Notes: generated by a model not told the origin, from the sequence alone. Counted from the first letter of the stretch, positions 7,247 to 17,555 are shown. The stretch: 25,796 nt of DNA from JBHHZM01 sp046758065 (GCA_046758065.1 JBHHZM010000034.1:1-25796); one strand, 5' to 3'. Translations and numbers: made by a program.

Positions 7247-8341
7247 CTATCCGTCCTCGAAATGGAGCAGCATGGCGAGTCCGAGCAAGGTAAACATGCC
7301 GCCGGGCGCCCAGGCGGCGAGCACGACCGGAATGCTTGCCGACATGCCGAGGGCGAGCACGACGTCGCTCAGGAAATACAGCAGGAAACCGGCGAGCAGC
7401 CCGCCAAGGACGAGCAGACCGGTCCCGCCACGGCGCGTCAGACGCAAAGAGCACGTCGCCGCGATCAGCACCATGGCGCAGAGCAGCAGCGGGATCGCGA
7501 GGATCGAATTCCAGTGCAAACGGTGCCTGAGGGCGGAGAAGCCCGCCATCTGCATGGTTTTTATGAAGTCGGGAAGTTCCCAGAACGACATCGTCTCCGG
7601 CGAGGCGAAGCTTTCGTGGATCTGATCCGGCGTAAGCTGGGTCTCGACGCGGTAATCGGCGACGAAAATGCTCGGCTGATCGGACACGCTGACCAGCACG
7701 TTGTGGAGTTGCCAGTAGCCGTCCTCGAGCTTGGCCGATTCGGCGTCGAGACGATGGGTGAAACGATCGGCGCCCTCGTAGACGAACATGATCACGTCTT
7801 GCAGAGTCATCTCCCGCGGTGCGACGCGAAGCGCGTGGATCACCGACTGCCCGTCCCGGCGCCCTTCGCGCAGCCACAGACCCGACGACGACACCGCGAG
7901 CAGGCTCGTCCGCCCGCGCAGGTGCTTGGACTCGAGCTGTTCGTAGCGCCAGGTCGTTGCCGAAGCGAGCGGGTTGAAGACGGTGACGACGAAGACTCCG
8001 ACGAGAAAGGCGAGCACGAGTCCCGGCAACAGGAACTGCCAAACCGAGACCCCGGCGGCGCGCGCCACGACGAGCTCGTGCGAGCGGGTCAGCCGATTGA
8101 GCGCCAGCATGCTCCCGAAAAGCATGGCGAAGGGGATGATCTTCTCCATCATGTGGGGAACGTGCAACAGGGCCATCTGCACGACCAGGGCGAAGGTCGC
8201 GGTTTCATGCCCGCTCGCCCGACGCAGGAGTTCAACCGTGTCAATGACGGCGACAAGGCCGATCATCACCGCGAGGATCAGCGCGGTGCTCATGAAGAAC
8301 TGCCGCGCGATGTAGAGCGAGAGGGTGGTGGAAAGGCGCAT
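7247..8341 (-). CDS. lptG: LPS export ABC transporter permease LptG
   Basis: Inner-membrane subunit of the LptB2FG exporter that extracts LPS and passes it to the LptC/LptA bridge. The 364-residue protein has the YjgQ-type layout: three N-terminal membrane helices (about residues 12-36, 58-80, 100-122), a large periplasmic beta-jellyroll domain (about 130-265) and three C-terminal helices. The LNRLTRSHELVVARAAGVSVWQ cytoplasmic segment matches the coupling-helix region of LptF/LptG that meets LptB. It is placed as LptG rather than LptF by position next to lptD and by the N-terminal sequence. It lies 21 bp after lptF in the same direction. The ATPase gene lptB is not in this window. Confidence 0.92.
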   Translation of the reverse strand: MRLSTTLSLYIARQFFMSTALILAVMIGLVAVIDTVELLRRASGHETATFALVVQMALLHVPHMMEKIIPFAMLFGSMLALNRLTRSHELVVARAAGVSVWQFLLPGLVLAFLVGVFVVTVFNPLASATTWRYEQLESKHLRGRTSLLAVSSSGLWLREGRRDGQSVIHALRVAPREMTLQDVIMFVYEGADRFTHRLDAESAKLEDGYWQLHNVLVSVSDQPSIFVADYRVETQLTPDQIHESFASPETMSFWELPDFIKTMQMAGFSALRHRLHWNSILAIPLLLCAMVLIAATCSLRLTRRGGTGLLVLGGLLAGFLLYFLSDVVLALGMSASIPVVLAAWAPGGMFTLLGLAMLLHFEDG

Positions 8342-8362
8342 CGGTCGGTGAATTTCCTGCGA

Positions 8363-9490
8363 TCAGCCGCCGTTGGATCCGACACCCGGCAGGGCGGATT
8401 CGCGAGGCGCCAAGCGCACGTGGAACAGGACATAGGCTGCCGCGGCGGCAACCGCGGCAACGTTCGCGTAGACCACCGGTGTCAGCAACGGCAGTTTGAC
8501 GATCGCGTTGCCGAGCGCCAGCGTCACGCCCTGGAAGAGGATGGCGGCGCTTCCGCCGATCAGCATGCGCCGCACGCGGCCGCGTCGGTTGAACTCGCCG
8601 GCCAGCATTGCGGCAAGTCCGATGAGCGCGAAGACGATGTTGTAGAGCGGCGTGATCAGTCGCTGATGGCCCTCGGCGAGCAGCTTGCCGCGGTAGGCCA
8701 TGTCGTTCCTATCGCGCGGCGGCCCGAACAGCTCGCCGAGAAAGCGCTCGCGCGGCTCGCGCCAGCGCAGGCCGCCGCTGGCGACGAGGTTCGAGAGATC
8801 GAAATCGTAGCGGTCGAAATAAAGCAGGCTGAGTTTGCGGTTCGCGCGCTCCATCTCCTGGCGGTTGCCGTTGATGAGCAGAAAGCGTGGCCCCGCGGGG
8901 CTTTTGATCAGCGCACCGCGCTCGGCCATCATCGTCACCGGCTTCTCCGGGTTGCGGTTGTCGTGCACCAGGATGCCGCGCAGCTCGCCGTCGGGTTGAC
9001 GGGCGCGGACGTAGACGGTGATGGCGTCCGAGAGCGAGGTGAACCTGCCTTCGCGCAGCAGCACCTGGGAATAATCGCTGCGGATCAGGAACTGGCGGTC
9101 CTTGAAGGCGCGGAATCCCAGCGGCATGAAGTACAGCGTGATCGCGTAGCACACCAGTGTCATGACGCCCGCGAGGATCAGGGCGGGGCGCGCGAGCCCG
9201 AACTGGCTGATCCCGGCGGTGCGCAGGATGGTCAGCTCGCTGTCGATGGTAAGCCGGTGGAAGGTGTGGATGACAGCGCACAACAGCGACACCGGCAGGA
9301 TCACCGTAAGGAATGTCGGCAGCAGCAACAGGGTGAGGTGGATAAAGGTGAGGAACGGCAGCCCGCGGTTGACGATGAGGTCGAGGAATCGCAGCGATTG
9401 CGATAGCCAGACGACGCCCGTCAGGGCGAAGGCGACGAACAGCATCGTCGTCACAAGCTGGCGCAGCATGTATCGGGTGACGCCCGTCAT
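8363..9490 (-). CDS. lptF: LPS export ABC transporter permease LptF
   Basis: Second inner-membrane subunit of the LptB2FG lipopolysaccharide exporter, 375 residues. The start is the ATG at 9490 (MTGVTRYMLRQLV); the open frame continues upstream through an unrelated gene but only this start gives the normal YjgP N-terminus. Three N-terminal membrane helices precede a periplasmic domain (about residues 130-270), and three more helices follow. The FHRLTIDSELTILRTAGIS segment is the LptB-coupling region. No Shine-Dalgarno precedes the ATG. Instead, a consensus -10 (TATAAT) lies exactly six bases upstream, which predicts a leaderless transcript for the lptF-lptG-lptD operon. Confidence 0.92.
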   Translation of the reverse strand: MTGVTRYMLRQLVTTMLFVAFALTGVVWLSQSLRFLDLIVNRGLPFLTFIHLTLLLLPTFLTVILPVSLLCAVIHTFHRLTIDSELTILRTAGISQFGLARPALILAGVMTLVCYAITLYFMPLGFRAFKDRQFLIRSDYSQVLLREGRFTSLSDAITVYVRARQPDGELRGILVHDNRNPEKPVTMMAERGALIKSPAGPRFLLINGNRQEMERANRKLSLLYFDRYDFDLSNLVASGGLRWREPRERFLGELFGPPRDRNDMAYRGKLLAEGHQRLITPLYNIVFALIGLAAMLAGEFNRRGRVRRMLIGGSAAILFQGVTLALGNAIVKLPLLTPVVYANVAAVAAAAAYVLFHVRLAPRESALPGVGSNGG

Positions 9491-9496
9491 GCGCGG

Positions 9497-9502
9497 ATTA
9501 TA
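9497..9502 (-). promoter_or_regulatory. lptF operon promoter -10 (predicts a leaderless mRNA)
   Basis: A perfect TATAAT on the minus strand (9502-9497) is followed by six bases (9496-9491) and then the lptF ATG (9490-9488). With the usual -12 to -7 placement, +1 falls on the A of the ATG. A possible -35 TTGTGG lies 19 bases upstream of the -10, which is a long spacer. No ribosome binding site is present between the -10 and the ATG. Confidence 0.6.
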
Positions 9503-9552
9503 GTCACTCCGCCGCGCGAGGCCACAACTGACCGTGGCGACGGCACGGCGCG

Positions 9553-10404
9553 TCAACACCGGCCGCGCTCGAGCTTGAGCCGCAGCCCGTCCTCGAAAGA
9601 GCGCGGCGCGACGCCGAGCCGTGTGCGCATTTCGCTCACGTCGAAGACCTTGTCCTCGCCGGCCCGGCGGATCTCGGCGGCGTCGAACGGCGGCTCGAAA
9701 CCAAGCGATGAAGCCAGCCGTATCCCCGCGCGCATCAGCGCCGAAGGCAGCGGCACGGTGACGATGGTTCGTCCCGTTGCCCGGGCGCAGGCGCGCACCA
9801 TGTCGGCGTAGCGAATCGGCTCGGGCCCGGCGATCACGATCGGCGGGCCGGGCGCCTCGCGCCGGAACAGCGCGGCGACGAGCGCGGCGACCGCGTCGTC
9901 GACGAACAGCGGTTGAAGTCGGTGGCGGCCGCCGCCGGGCAGCGGCGCCACGGGCGTGCGTCGCACCAGCCGCAGGATGCGGTTGACGTTGCGGTCTTCG
10001 GGCGCGCCGTAGATCATCGAGGGATGGAGCATGACGCCGGCAACGCCCGAAGCGAGAAACGCCGCCTCGCCCGCGCGCACGGCGTCGGCCGCCGGATCGA
10101 GCAGCGCGCTGAAGCGGCGCGTCGAGCCCATCAATACCAGACGCTCGCAAGTCTCGGGCAGGACATCGAGCAGGTTCCCGGTGAAGCGCGCAGGGGCGCA
10201 GCTCGCCACCCGCCGGACGCCCGCAAGCGCGGCTTTCACCGTTTCGGGCCGTTCGAGATCGGCGGTCACGGCATGCGCGCGCGGATCGAGCGCGTCGAAC
10301 CTGACGGCGTCGCGTCCGATCGCCGTGACGTCGTGTCCCTCGGCGCAGAGCCGCGTGACGAGGCGGCGCCCGGTCATTCCCGTCGCTCCGAGAACCGCGA
10401 TCAT
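9553..10404 (-). CDS. NAD(P)-binding epimerase/reductase-like protein (atypical SDR, NmrA-type)
   Basis: A 283-residue Rossmann-fold protein with the N-terminal dinucleotide-binding motif GATGMTG (residues 6-12), the pattern of extended or atypical SDRs. Substrate is unknown. Other family-like features are an LVLMGSTRRF strand, a MIYGAPEDRNVNRILRL segment corresponding to the region around the catalytic Tyr of epimerases (the usual YxxxK is absent), and the LQPLFVDDAVAAL segment seen in NDUFA9/complex I-associated-like members. I chose the ATG at 10404 because the glycine motif should lie close to the N-terminus; an upstream ATG at 10440 would add 12 residues. It precedes lptF by 62 bp on the same strand, but lptF seems to have its own promoter. 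Confidence 0.8.
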   Translation of the reverse strand: MIAVLGATGMTGRRLVTRLCAEGHDVTAIGRDAVRFDALDPRAHAVTADLERPETVKAALAGVRRVASCAPARFTGNLLDVLPETCERLVLMGSTRRFSALLDPAADAVRAGEAAFLASGVAGVMLHPSMIYGAPEDRNVNRILRLVRRTPVAPLPGGGRHRLQPLFVDDAVAALVAALFRREAPGPPIVIAGPEPIRYADMVRACARATGRTIVTVPLPSALMRAGIRLASSLGFEPPFDAAEIRRAGEDKVFDVSEMRTRLGVAPRSFEDGLRLKLERGRC

Positions 10405-10518
10405 CGCCGTCGTTGTCCGGCATCCATGGGCGGGCATCATAATGGCGCAACCGGGCGCGGCGGTAGGTGCGATCCGACGAGGGCGGCAACTAATCCTTTC
10501 CTTCGCCGTCCCTTTGGC

Positions 10519-10524
10519 TACAGT
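10519..10524 (+). promoter_or_regulatory. possible pepA promoter -10
   Basis: TACAGT in the 10441-10592 gap is followed by a 60-odd base leader before the pepA ATG. No good -35 is seen at 16-18 bp. Low confidence. Confidence 0.25.
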
Positions 10525-10592
10525 CTGGGCACGCCGCCGCGCGACGCCAAAGCGGCGCCTCCGGATTTCGCAGCCCTGGAGACGAGGACCCC

Positions 10593-12095
10593 ATGAAGAT
10601 CGCGTTTTCCACCAAGCCGGCCGACATGATCGACGCGCTCGTCGTCGGCGCCTACAAGGACCGCAGACTGAGCGCCGCCGCGGCCGCCGTCGATCGCCGG
10701 ACCGACGGCGCGCTCAGCCGGGCGCTGTCGAACGGCCGCTTCACCGGCAAGGCCCGGCAGGTGCTCGATATCATCGCGCCCCCAGGCGTGGCGGCCGGGC
10801 GTGTCGTCGTCATCGGCCTCGGCGAGCGCGGCAAGCTCGACGAGCGCGCGCTGCAGGACCTCGGCGGCACGGTGGTGGGGCACCTCAACCGGGTAGGCGC
10901 CAGGACCGCCGCGGTCGACGTCGGAAAATGGAGCGGCAGCCGCAAACTTTCCGCCGCCGAGCAGGCGGCGCAGGTGGCCTACGGCGCGCGGCTGGGCAGT
11001 TACCGCTTCGACAAGTACCGGACCAAGGAGAAGCCGGAGGACAAGCCGACGCTCGCATCCCTCACGGTCGTGATCGACGACGCCCGCAAGGCCGAAAAAG
11101 CCTTCGCGGCGCTCGACCGGGTCGCCGATGGAGTGTTTTTCACCCGCGATCTGGTGTCGGAGCCCGCCAACGTCATCTACCCGGAAAGCCTCGCCGCCCA
11201 GGCCAAGACTTTGGCCGAGCTCGGAGTCGACGTCGAGGTGCTGACCGAGGCCAGCATGAAGAAGCTCGGCATGAACGCGCTGCTCGCCGTCGGTCAGGGC
11301 AGCGCGCGCGATTCGCGCCTCGTGGTGATGCGCTGGAACGGTGCCCCGAAGCGCTCGAAGAGGCCGCCCGTCGGCTTCGTCGGCAAGGGCGTGACCTTCG
11401 ACAGCGGCGGCATCTCGATCAAGCCCGCCGGCGGCATGGAGGACATGAAATGGGACATGGGCGGCGCCGGCGTCGTCATCGGCCTGATGAAGGCGCTCGC
11501 CGGCCGCGGCGCGCGGGTCGATGCGGTCGGCGTCGTCGGCCTGGTCGAGAACATGCCGTCGGCCACCGCCCAGCGTCCGGGCGACGTGGTCACGTCGATG
11601 TCGGGCCAGACCATCGAGGTGATCAACACCGACGCCGAGGGCCGGCTGGTGCTGGGCGATGCGCTGTGGTACTGCCACACCACCTTCAAGCCCGACGTGA
11701 TGATCGACCTGGCGACGCTCACCGGCGCCATCATCGTCTCGCTCGGGAGCTACCGGGCGGGGCTGTTCTCGAACGACGACAAGCTGGCCAGGAACCTGGC
11801 CGCCGCCGGCGATGCGGCGGGCGAGCCGGTCTGGCGCATGCCCCTCGGCGAGCGTTACGACAAGGACATCAATTCCGACATCGCCGACATGAAGAACGTC
11901 GGCAAGAACCGCGAGGCGGGCAGCATCACCGCGGCGCAGTTCCTCAAGCGCTTCGTCGGCGATACGCCTTGGGCGCATCTCGATATCGCCGGCGTCACCT
12001 GGTCGAAGTCCGGGACGCCCACCGTGCCTAAGGGGGGCACGGCCTTCGGCGTCCGCCTGCTCGAGCGCTTCATCCGCGACAACTACGAGAGCTGA
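10593..12095 (+). CDS. pepA: leucyl aminopeptidase (M17 family)
   Basis: Cytosolic di-metal aminopeptidase that removes N-terminal residues from peptides; in E. coli PepA also binds DNA in site-specific recombination and in carAB regulation. The 500-residue protein has an N-terminal macro-like domain and a catalytic C-terminal domain with the NTDAEGRL signature at residues 345-352. All expected metal ligands are present (Lys265, Asp270, Asp288, Asp347, Glu349), and so are the catalytic Lys277 and Arg351, so it should be active. A GAGG lies six bases before the ATG. It is followed after 65 bp by holC in the same direction, an arrangement conserved in many proteobacteria. Confidence 0.96.
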   Translation: MKIAFSTKPADMIDALVVGAYKDRRLSAAAAAVDRRTDGALSRALSNGRFTGKARQVLDIIAPPGVAAGRVVVIGLGERGKLDERALQDLGGTVVGHLNRVGARTAAVDVGKWSGSRKLSAAEQAAQVAYGARLGSYRFDKYRTKEKPEDKPTLASLTVVIDDARKAEKAFAALDRVADGVFFTRDLVSEPANVIYPESLAAQAKTLAELGVDVEVLTEASMKKLGMNALLAVGQGSARDSRLVVMRWNGAPKRSKRPPVGFVGKGVTFDSGGISIKPAGGMEDMKWDMGGAGVVIGLMKALAGRGARVDAVGVVGLVENMPSATAQRPGDVVTSMSGQTIEVINTDAEGRLVLGDALWYCHTTFKPDVMIDLATLTGAIIVSLGSYRAGLFSNDDKLARNLAAAGDAAGEPVWRMPLGERYDKDINSDIADMKNVGKNREAGSITAAQFLKRFVGDTPWAHLDIAGVTWSKSGTPTVPKGGTAFGVRLLERFIRDNYES

Positions 12096-12160
12096 GGTTC
12101 CGCCGGCGGACGACGGATGGTGCGCGCGCGACGCCCGACGGCCGGAGGCGGCAGGCAAGA

Positions 12161-12610
12161 ATGACGGAAGTCGGCTTTTACCATCTGCAGACAACGCCGC
12201 TCGAACGCGCCCTGCCGCGGCTGCTCGCCAAGGCGCACGAGGCGGGCATGCGCGCCCTCGTGCTCGCCGGCTCCGACGAGCGCATCGAGGCGCTCGATGC
12301 CGCGCTCTGGACCTTCGATCAGGGATCGTTCCTGCCCCACGGCAGCGCGCGCGACGGCAGCGCCGAAGACCAGCCGATCTATCTCACCACTGCGGAAGAG
12401 AACCCGAACGGCGCCACGCTGCTCGTCCTGGTCGACGGAATGGAGCCCGCCTTTCTCGACGGCTTCGCGCGCTGTCTCGACCTGTTCGACGGCAACGACG
12501 CCGAGGCGGTGGCGGCGGCGCGCGCCCGCTGGACGCGCCTTAAAGAGGCCGGCCACGACCTCACCTACTGGCAGCAGACACAATCCGGTGGTTGGGAGCG
12601 CAAGGGGTAG
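12161..12610 (+). CDS. holC: DNA polymerase III subunit chi
   Basis: Chi links the clamp loader (through psi, where present) to single-stranded DNA-binding protein. The 149-residue product matches HolC over its whole length: the start EVGFYHLQTTPLERALPRLL, a DERIEALDAALWTFDQGSFLPHG segment, PIYLTTAEENPNGATLLVLVDG, and a C-terminal helix with RWTRLKEAGHDLTYWQQ. Its position directly after pepA is the usual one. A purine-rich GGAGG lies about 17 bases before the ATG, rather far for a ribosome binding site. The gene ends the pepA-holC unit and converges on the cupin gene. Confidence 0.92.
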   Translation: MTEVGFYHLQTTPLERALPRLLAKAHEAGMRALVLAGSDERIEALDAALWTFDQGSFLPHGSARDGSAEDQPIYLTTAEENPNGATLLVLVDGMEPAFLDGFARCLDLFDGNDAEAVAAARARWTRLKEAGHDLTYWQQTQSGGWERKG

Positions 12611-12791
12611 GCCTTCTGCGGGTCGAGCGCGTCGCCGTGGCGGCAATCGCTCAGGCGACCCGATCCTCTTCCATCGCTATCAGCGACCCGGCGGGAATGC
12701 CGAACCCCGCCAACCCCGTCTGCTCCCTATGGTAGCGGGTTGCCTCGACCGGCGTTCGAACACCGCTCCGGAGAGACGTGCCGCGGCTCCC
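12611..12791. other. intergenic gap between holC and the cupin gene
   Basis: Both flanking genes point into this 181-bp gap. A 6-bp GC hairpin (12690-12695 GGCGGG with 12706-12711 CCCGCC) could help end transcription, but no T-run follows on either strand. No gene seen. Confidence 0.4.
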
Positions 12792-13157
12792 TCATTCCGC
12801 GATCATGTAGAACTTCCGAAGCGTTTCCGTGATGTGCCAAATGCACTTCGTACCCTTGGGAATGTAGAACACATCCCCGGAGACGAATGTCTCGGCTTGC
12901 CCGTCCGCGTTGGTCACCGTCACGGACCCCGAGATGACGGTCATCATTTCATGAACCGGGTAGCTCTCGATTTCTTCCTTGCAGGGCGCGCATTCCCACA
13001 CGCCCGCCAGAATGGATTCATCCGCGGTCGCAAAGAAGGTATGGTTCAGTTCTGTGTGGTCGTCCGTCGTGAAGGTCTCGGGCTCGGTCAGATTGGAAGG
13101 CTGCATCCCGGTTACCGGGTCGCCTTCCGGAAGCAGCCTGATGGCTTTGTTCGTCAC
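12792..13157 (-). CDS. cupin domain-containing protein (DUF861-type)
   Basis: A 121-residue single-domain cupin of unknown substrate. The C-terminal half reads as the two cupin motifs: ESYPVHEMMTVISGSVTVT, then SGDVFYIPKGTKCIWHI and the family ending TLRKFYMI, like the DUF861/Cupin_3 group that includes ureidoglycine aminohydrolase-like proteins. A C-x-x-C (CAPC) precedes the barrel. The open frame extends upstream to 13247, but the start is set at a GTG (13157) because AGGAGG lies about 8 bases before it. Spot counts give 32/60 (12841-12900) and 34/60 (12961-13020) G+C, well below the adjacent holC (48/60 at 12481-12540), so recent acquisition is plausible. Flanking DNA is also AT-richer. 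Confidence 0.8.
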   Translation of the reverse strand: MTNKAIRLLPEGDPVTGMQPSNLTEPETFTTDDHTELNHTFFATADESILAGVWECAPCKEEIESYPVHEMMTVISGSVTVTNADGQAETFVSGDVFYIPKGTKCIWHITETLRKFYMIAE

Positions 13158-13337
13158 GGGCTTTTCCTCCTGCTGATGTTGTCGAGCCTGCGGGCACCGC
13201 CCGATCGGCAGCCCCAAAACGGGACCAGGCATCTTTTGTTGTATCATGTAACCGATTGAAATAGCACATTAATTCACCCTAGCCCACACCCCGGTATCGC
13301 ATCCATAATCGGGAAGCTGGGATAATTCCCATTTTCG
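13158..13337. other. AT-richer gap upstream of the cupin gene
   Basis: This 180-bp stretch separates the cupin start from the end of the ABC-F gene; line 13261-13320 is about 52% GC by count. It contains a small palindrome (TGGGA TAAT TCCCA, about 13318-13331) close to the ABC-F stop. No T-run follows in the ABC-F direction, so a terminator is uncertain. A promoter for the cupin gene is likely here but I cannot fix its hexamers. Confidence 0.35.
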
Positions 13338-15221
13338 TCACTCTGCCGCATCGAGCGCGTTGTGGGCTTCGAGCCAGGCGGTTTCGGCGGCCGCGAGGGC
13401 GTGATTGAGATCGGTCGCGCGTTTCATCAGTTCACGCAGCGCGCCGTCCGGATTCGCGTAGGTTTCGGGCCGGGCGAGCTCGGCGTCGAGCGCGGCCTTC
13501 TCGGCGGCGAGCCGCGCGATCTCGGCCTCGGCGTTGCGCACCGCGCGGCGCAGCCCGGCGCGAGCGGTCCGCTTTTTGCCCACGGTCCTGCGGTCTCGCG
13601 CGCGCTGAGCGTTTGCGGCGTTTGCGCCCGGTTTCTTCGCGGCCGTTCCGGGCGTCGCGCGCTCGGCGAGAAGGCTGCGACGGTAGTCGTCGAGGTTGCC
13701 GTCGAAGGGCGTGACCGTGCCCCCGGCGACCAGCCACAGGCGGTCGGCGCAGGCGTCGATCAGGTGGCGGTCGTGGGTGATGAGCACGAGCGCGCCGGGA
13801 TAGTCGTTGAGCGCCTCGATCAGCGCGTCGCGGGCGTCGATGTCGAGGTGGTTGGTGGGTTCGTCGAGGGCCATGAGGTGCGGCGCGGCGTGGCTCATCA
13901 ACGCGAGCGTGAGGTGCGCCTTCTCGCCGCCCGAGAGCTCCGCCGCCGTTACGTCGGCCTTGTCCCGGACCAGGCCGAAGGCGCCGAGGCGCGCGCGGAC
14001 CTTAGTTTCGGACGCGCCGGCCATGCGCTTCGCCATGTGACGGCAGGGACTCGCCGCCGGGTCGAGCTCGTCGATCTGATGCTGGGCGAAATAGCCGACG
14101 CGGAGCCTGGCCGCCGTGGTGAGCCGCCCCGCCATCGGCGCGAGCCTGCCCGAGATCAACTTGAGGAAGGTCGACTTGCCGTTGCCGTTGGCGCCGAGCA
14201 GCGCGATGCGGTCGTCCATGTCGATGCGCAGGTCGAGACCCCGCAGCACCGGCTGGCCGTCGCCGTAGCCGACGGCGACGCCGTCGAAGGCAACGAGCGG
14301 CGACGGCAGCGTCCCGGGGTCGGGGAAACGGAACGCCGTGGTCGGCTCGTGGACCGCGGCGGCGACCGGCGCCATGCGGGCGAGCGCCTTGAGGCGGCTC
14401 TGCGCCTGGCGCGCTTTCGTCGCCTGGTAGCGGAAGCGGTCGACGAAAGCCTGCATGTGACGACGCCGCGCTTCCTGCCTCTTGCGTTCGGCCGCCTGCA
14501 CGATGAGCCGTTCGCGCCGCGTCCTCGCGAAAGCGTCGTAGCCGCCGCGGTAGGCGACGAGCTTGCCGTTCTCGATCGACAGAATGCCTTTCACCGCGGT
14601 GTTCAGGAGCTCGCGGTCATGGCTGGCGGCGATCAGGGTGTGGGGATAGCGCCTGAGATAGCCGGCGAGCCATAGCGTGCCTTCGAGATCGAGATAGTTG
14701 GTCGGCTCGTCGAGCAGCAGCAGGTCGGGTTCGAGGAAGAGCGTGGCGGCGAGCGCGACCCGCATGCGCCAGCCGCCCGAGAACGATTCGAGCGGACGCG
14801 CCTGCGCATCCGCGTCGAACCCGAGCCCCGCGAGGATACCGGCCGCCCGCGCCGTCGCCGCATGTGCGCCGATGTCGGCGAGGCGGGTGTGGATCTCGGC
14901 GATGCGGCCGGGCTCGCTCGCGGTCTCGGCCTCGGCGAGCAGCGTCGTGCGCTCGCGGTCGGCGGCGAGGACGGTCGCGATCAGGCTTTCGCGCCCGCCC
15001 GGCGCCTCCTGAGCGACGGTGGCGATGCGGACGCCGCGGCGGGTCTCGATCACGCCGCCGTCGGGCTCGAGTTCGCCGCCGATCAGACGCAGCAGCGTGG
15101 TCTTGCCCGATCCGTTGCGGCCCACCAGGCCGATCCGGTGTCCGGCGGGCACGGCGGCAGCGGCGGCGTCGAGCAGGACGCGGCCGGCGATTCGGTAGGT
15201 GAGCCCTTCGATACGCAGCAT
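13338..15221 (-). CDS. ABC-F family ATP-binding protein (YheS-like)
   Basis: Soluble tandem ATPase of the ABC-F group, which act on the ribosome (translation factors or antibiotic protection) and have no membrane domain. The 627-residue protein starts at ATG 15221 (MLRIEGLTYRI). It has Walker A GRNGSGKT near residues 34-41, signature FSGGWRM, Walker B LLLDEPTNYLD, a charged linker (about residues 240-320, rich in Arg/Gln), a second Walker A GANGNGKS, signature LSGGEKA and LDEPTNHLD, and a basic coiled-coil C-terminal tail. The ending VTPFDGNLDDYRRSLL and the tail resemble YheS more than EttA or Uup. The upstream extension of the frame is ignored because it has no ABC-F similarity. Divergent from ndk. 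Confidence 0.9.
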   Translation of the reverse strand: MLRIEGLTYRIAGRVLLDAAAAAVPAGHRIGLVGRNGSGKTTLLRLIGGELEPDGGVIETRRGVRIATVAQEAPGGRESLIATVLAADRERTTLLAEAETASEPGRIAEIHTRLADIGAHAATARAAGILAGLGFDADAQARPLESFSGGWRMRVALAATLFLEPDLLLLDEPTNYLDLEGTLWLAGYLRRYPHTLIAASHDRELLNTAVKGILSIENGKLVAYRGGYDAFARTRRERLIVQAAERKRQEARRRHMQAFVDRFRYQATKARQAQSRLKALARMAPVAAAVHEPTTAFRFPDPGTLPSPLVAFDGVAVGYGDGQPVLRGLDLRIDMDDRIALLGANGNGKSTFLKLISGRLAPMAGRLTTAARLRVGYFAQHQIDELDPAASPCRHMAKRMAGASETKVRARLGAFGLVRDKADVTAAELSGGEKAHLTLALMSHAAPHLMALDEPTNHLDIDARDALIEALNDYPGALVLITHDRHLIDACADRLWLVAGGTVTPFDGNLDDYRRSLLAERATPGTAAKKPGANAANAQRARDRRTVGKKRTARAGLRRAVRNAEAEIARLAAEKAALDAELARPETYANPDGALRELMKRATDLNHALAAAETAWLEAHNALDAAE

Positions 15222-15294
15222 GGCGCGCCGGTGATACCACGCGCAGGGCGCCGCGAAAATGCCCGCCGTCCCCGGTGGTCGTCGAACCGGGGAG

Positions 15295-15323
15295 TTGCCG
15301 CTCCGCGGCTGAGGGTCTATAAG
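15295..15323 (+). promoter_or_regulatory. ndk promoter (-35/-10)
   Basis: TTGCCG at 15295-15300 and TATAAG at 15318-15323 are separated by exactly 17 bases. The predicted start near 15330 leaves a leader of about 25 bases with GGAG just before the ATG. This is the best-formed promoter in the window. Confidence 0.65.
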
Positions 15324-15354
15324 GCGCGGCGCGAAACAGGGTTGGAGCCGCATC

Positions 15355-15777
<423 letters not shown>

Positions 15778-15792
15778 GACGCCGCCCCGAGG

Positions 15793-16433
15793 TCAGTCGT
15801 CGAGCGGATTGATCAGCAGGCCTTCGGGCGCCGCGGCGCCCGAAATGCGCACGACCTCGTCGGCGACGCGCACGCGTCCCTCGGCGATCAGGCGGAGCGC
15901 CAGGGGATAGATGCGATGCTCGGCCTCGAGGACCCGCCGCGCCAGCGTCTCGGGGGTATCTCCGTCAAGCACCGCCACCGCCGCCTGCGCAATGATCGGG
16001 CCGGCGTCCATCTCGGCGCGGACGAAATGCACGGTACAGCCGGCGAACCGCACGCCCGCGTCGAGCGCCCGGGCATGGGTGTTGAGCCCGCGGAACGCCG
16101 GCAGCAACGAAGGGTGAATGTTGATCAGCCGGTTGTACCAGGTGCGCACGAAATCCTGCGTCACCACGCGCATGAAGCCGGCGAGGCAGACGAACTCGGC
16201 TCCCGACGCGCGGATCGCTTCGGTGAGGGCGGTATCGAACGCCTCGCGCGATTCGAAGGCGCGGTGGTTGACGATGGCGACCGGAATGCCGGCGGCGCGG
16301 GAGCGTCTGATGCCGCGCGCCTCCGGTTCGTTGCAGATCACGGCGGCGATCTCGGCCGGGAAATCGGGCGAGGCGCAGGCGTCGATCAGGGCCTGCAGGT
16401 TGGTGCCCCGTCCCGAAATCAGCGCCGCGACTT

Positions 16434-16446
<13 letters not shown>
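15793..16446 (-). CDS. purN: phosphoribosylglycinamide formyltransferase
   Basis: PurN transfers a formyl group from 10-formyltetrahydrofolate to GAR, the third step of de novo purine synthesis. The 217-residue protein has the N-terminal ISGRGTNLQAL phosphate-binding loop (10-20) and the catalytic trio Asn109, His111 (in NIHPSLLPAF) and Asp147 (in MDAGPII). Length is normal. Its start overlaps the purM stop by 13 bp, so purM-purN are translated as a coupled pair, the common bacterial order. Confidence 0.96.

Positions 16447-17549
<1,103 letters not shown>

Positions 17550-17555
<6 letters not shown>

Noticed and set aside
7242..8042. N-terminal extension of the lptD open frame
   Set aside because: It is a second-frame translation of lptG, Arg-rich and without similarity to LptD; the signal peptide starts at the GTG at 7241.
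9491..10489. N-terminal extension of the lptF open frame
   Set aside because: It lies in another frame of the epimerase-like gene and is Arg-rich; LptF starts at 9490.
12690..12711. Hairpin as intrinsic terminator between holC and the cupin gene
   Set aside because: The stem is GC-rich but no U-tract follows on either strand; noted only as a hairpin.
13158..13247. Upstream ATG start for the cupin gene
   Set aside because: It would add 30 residues unlike the family, while the GTG at 13157 has AGGAGG at good spacing.
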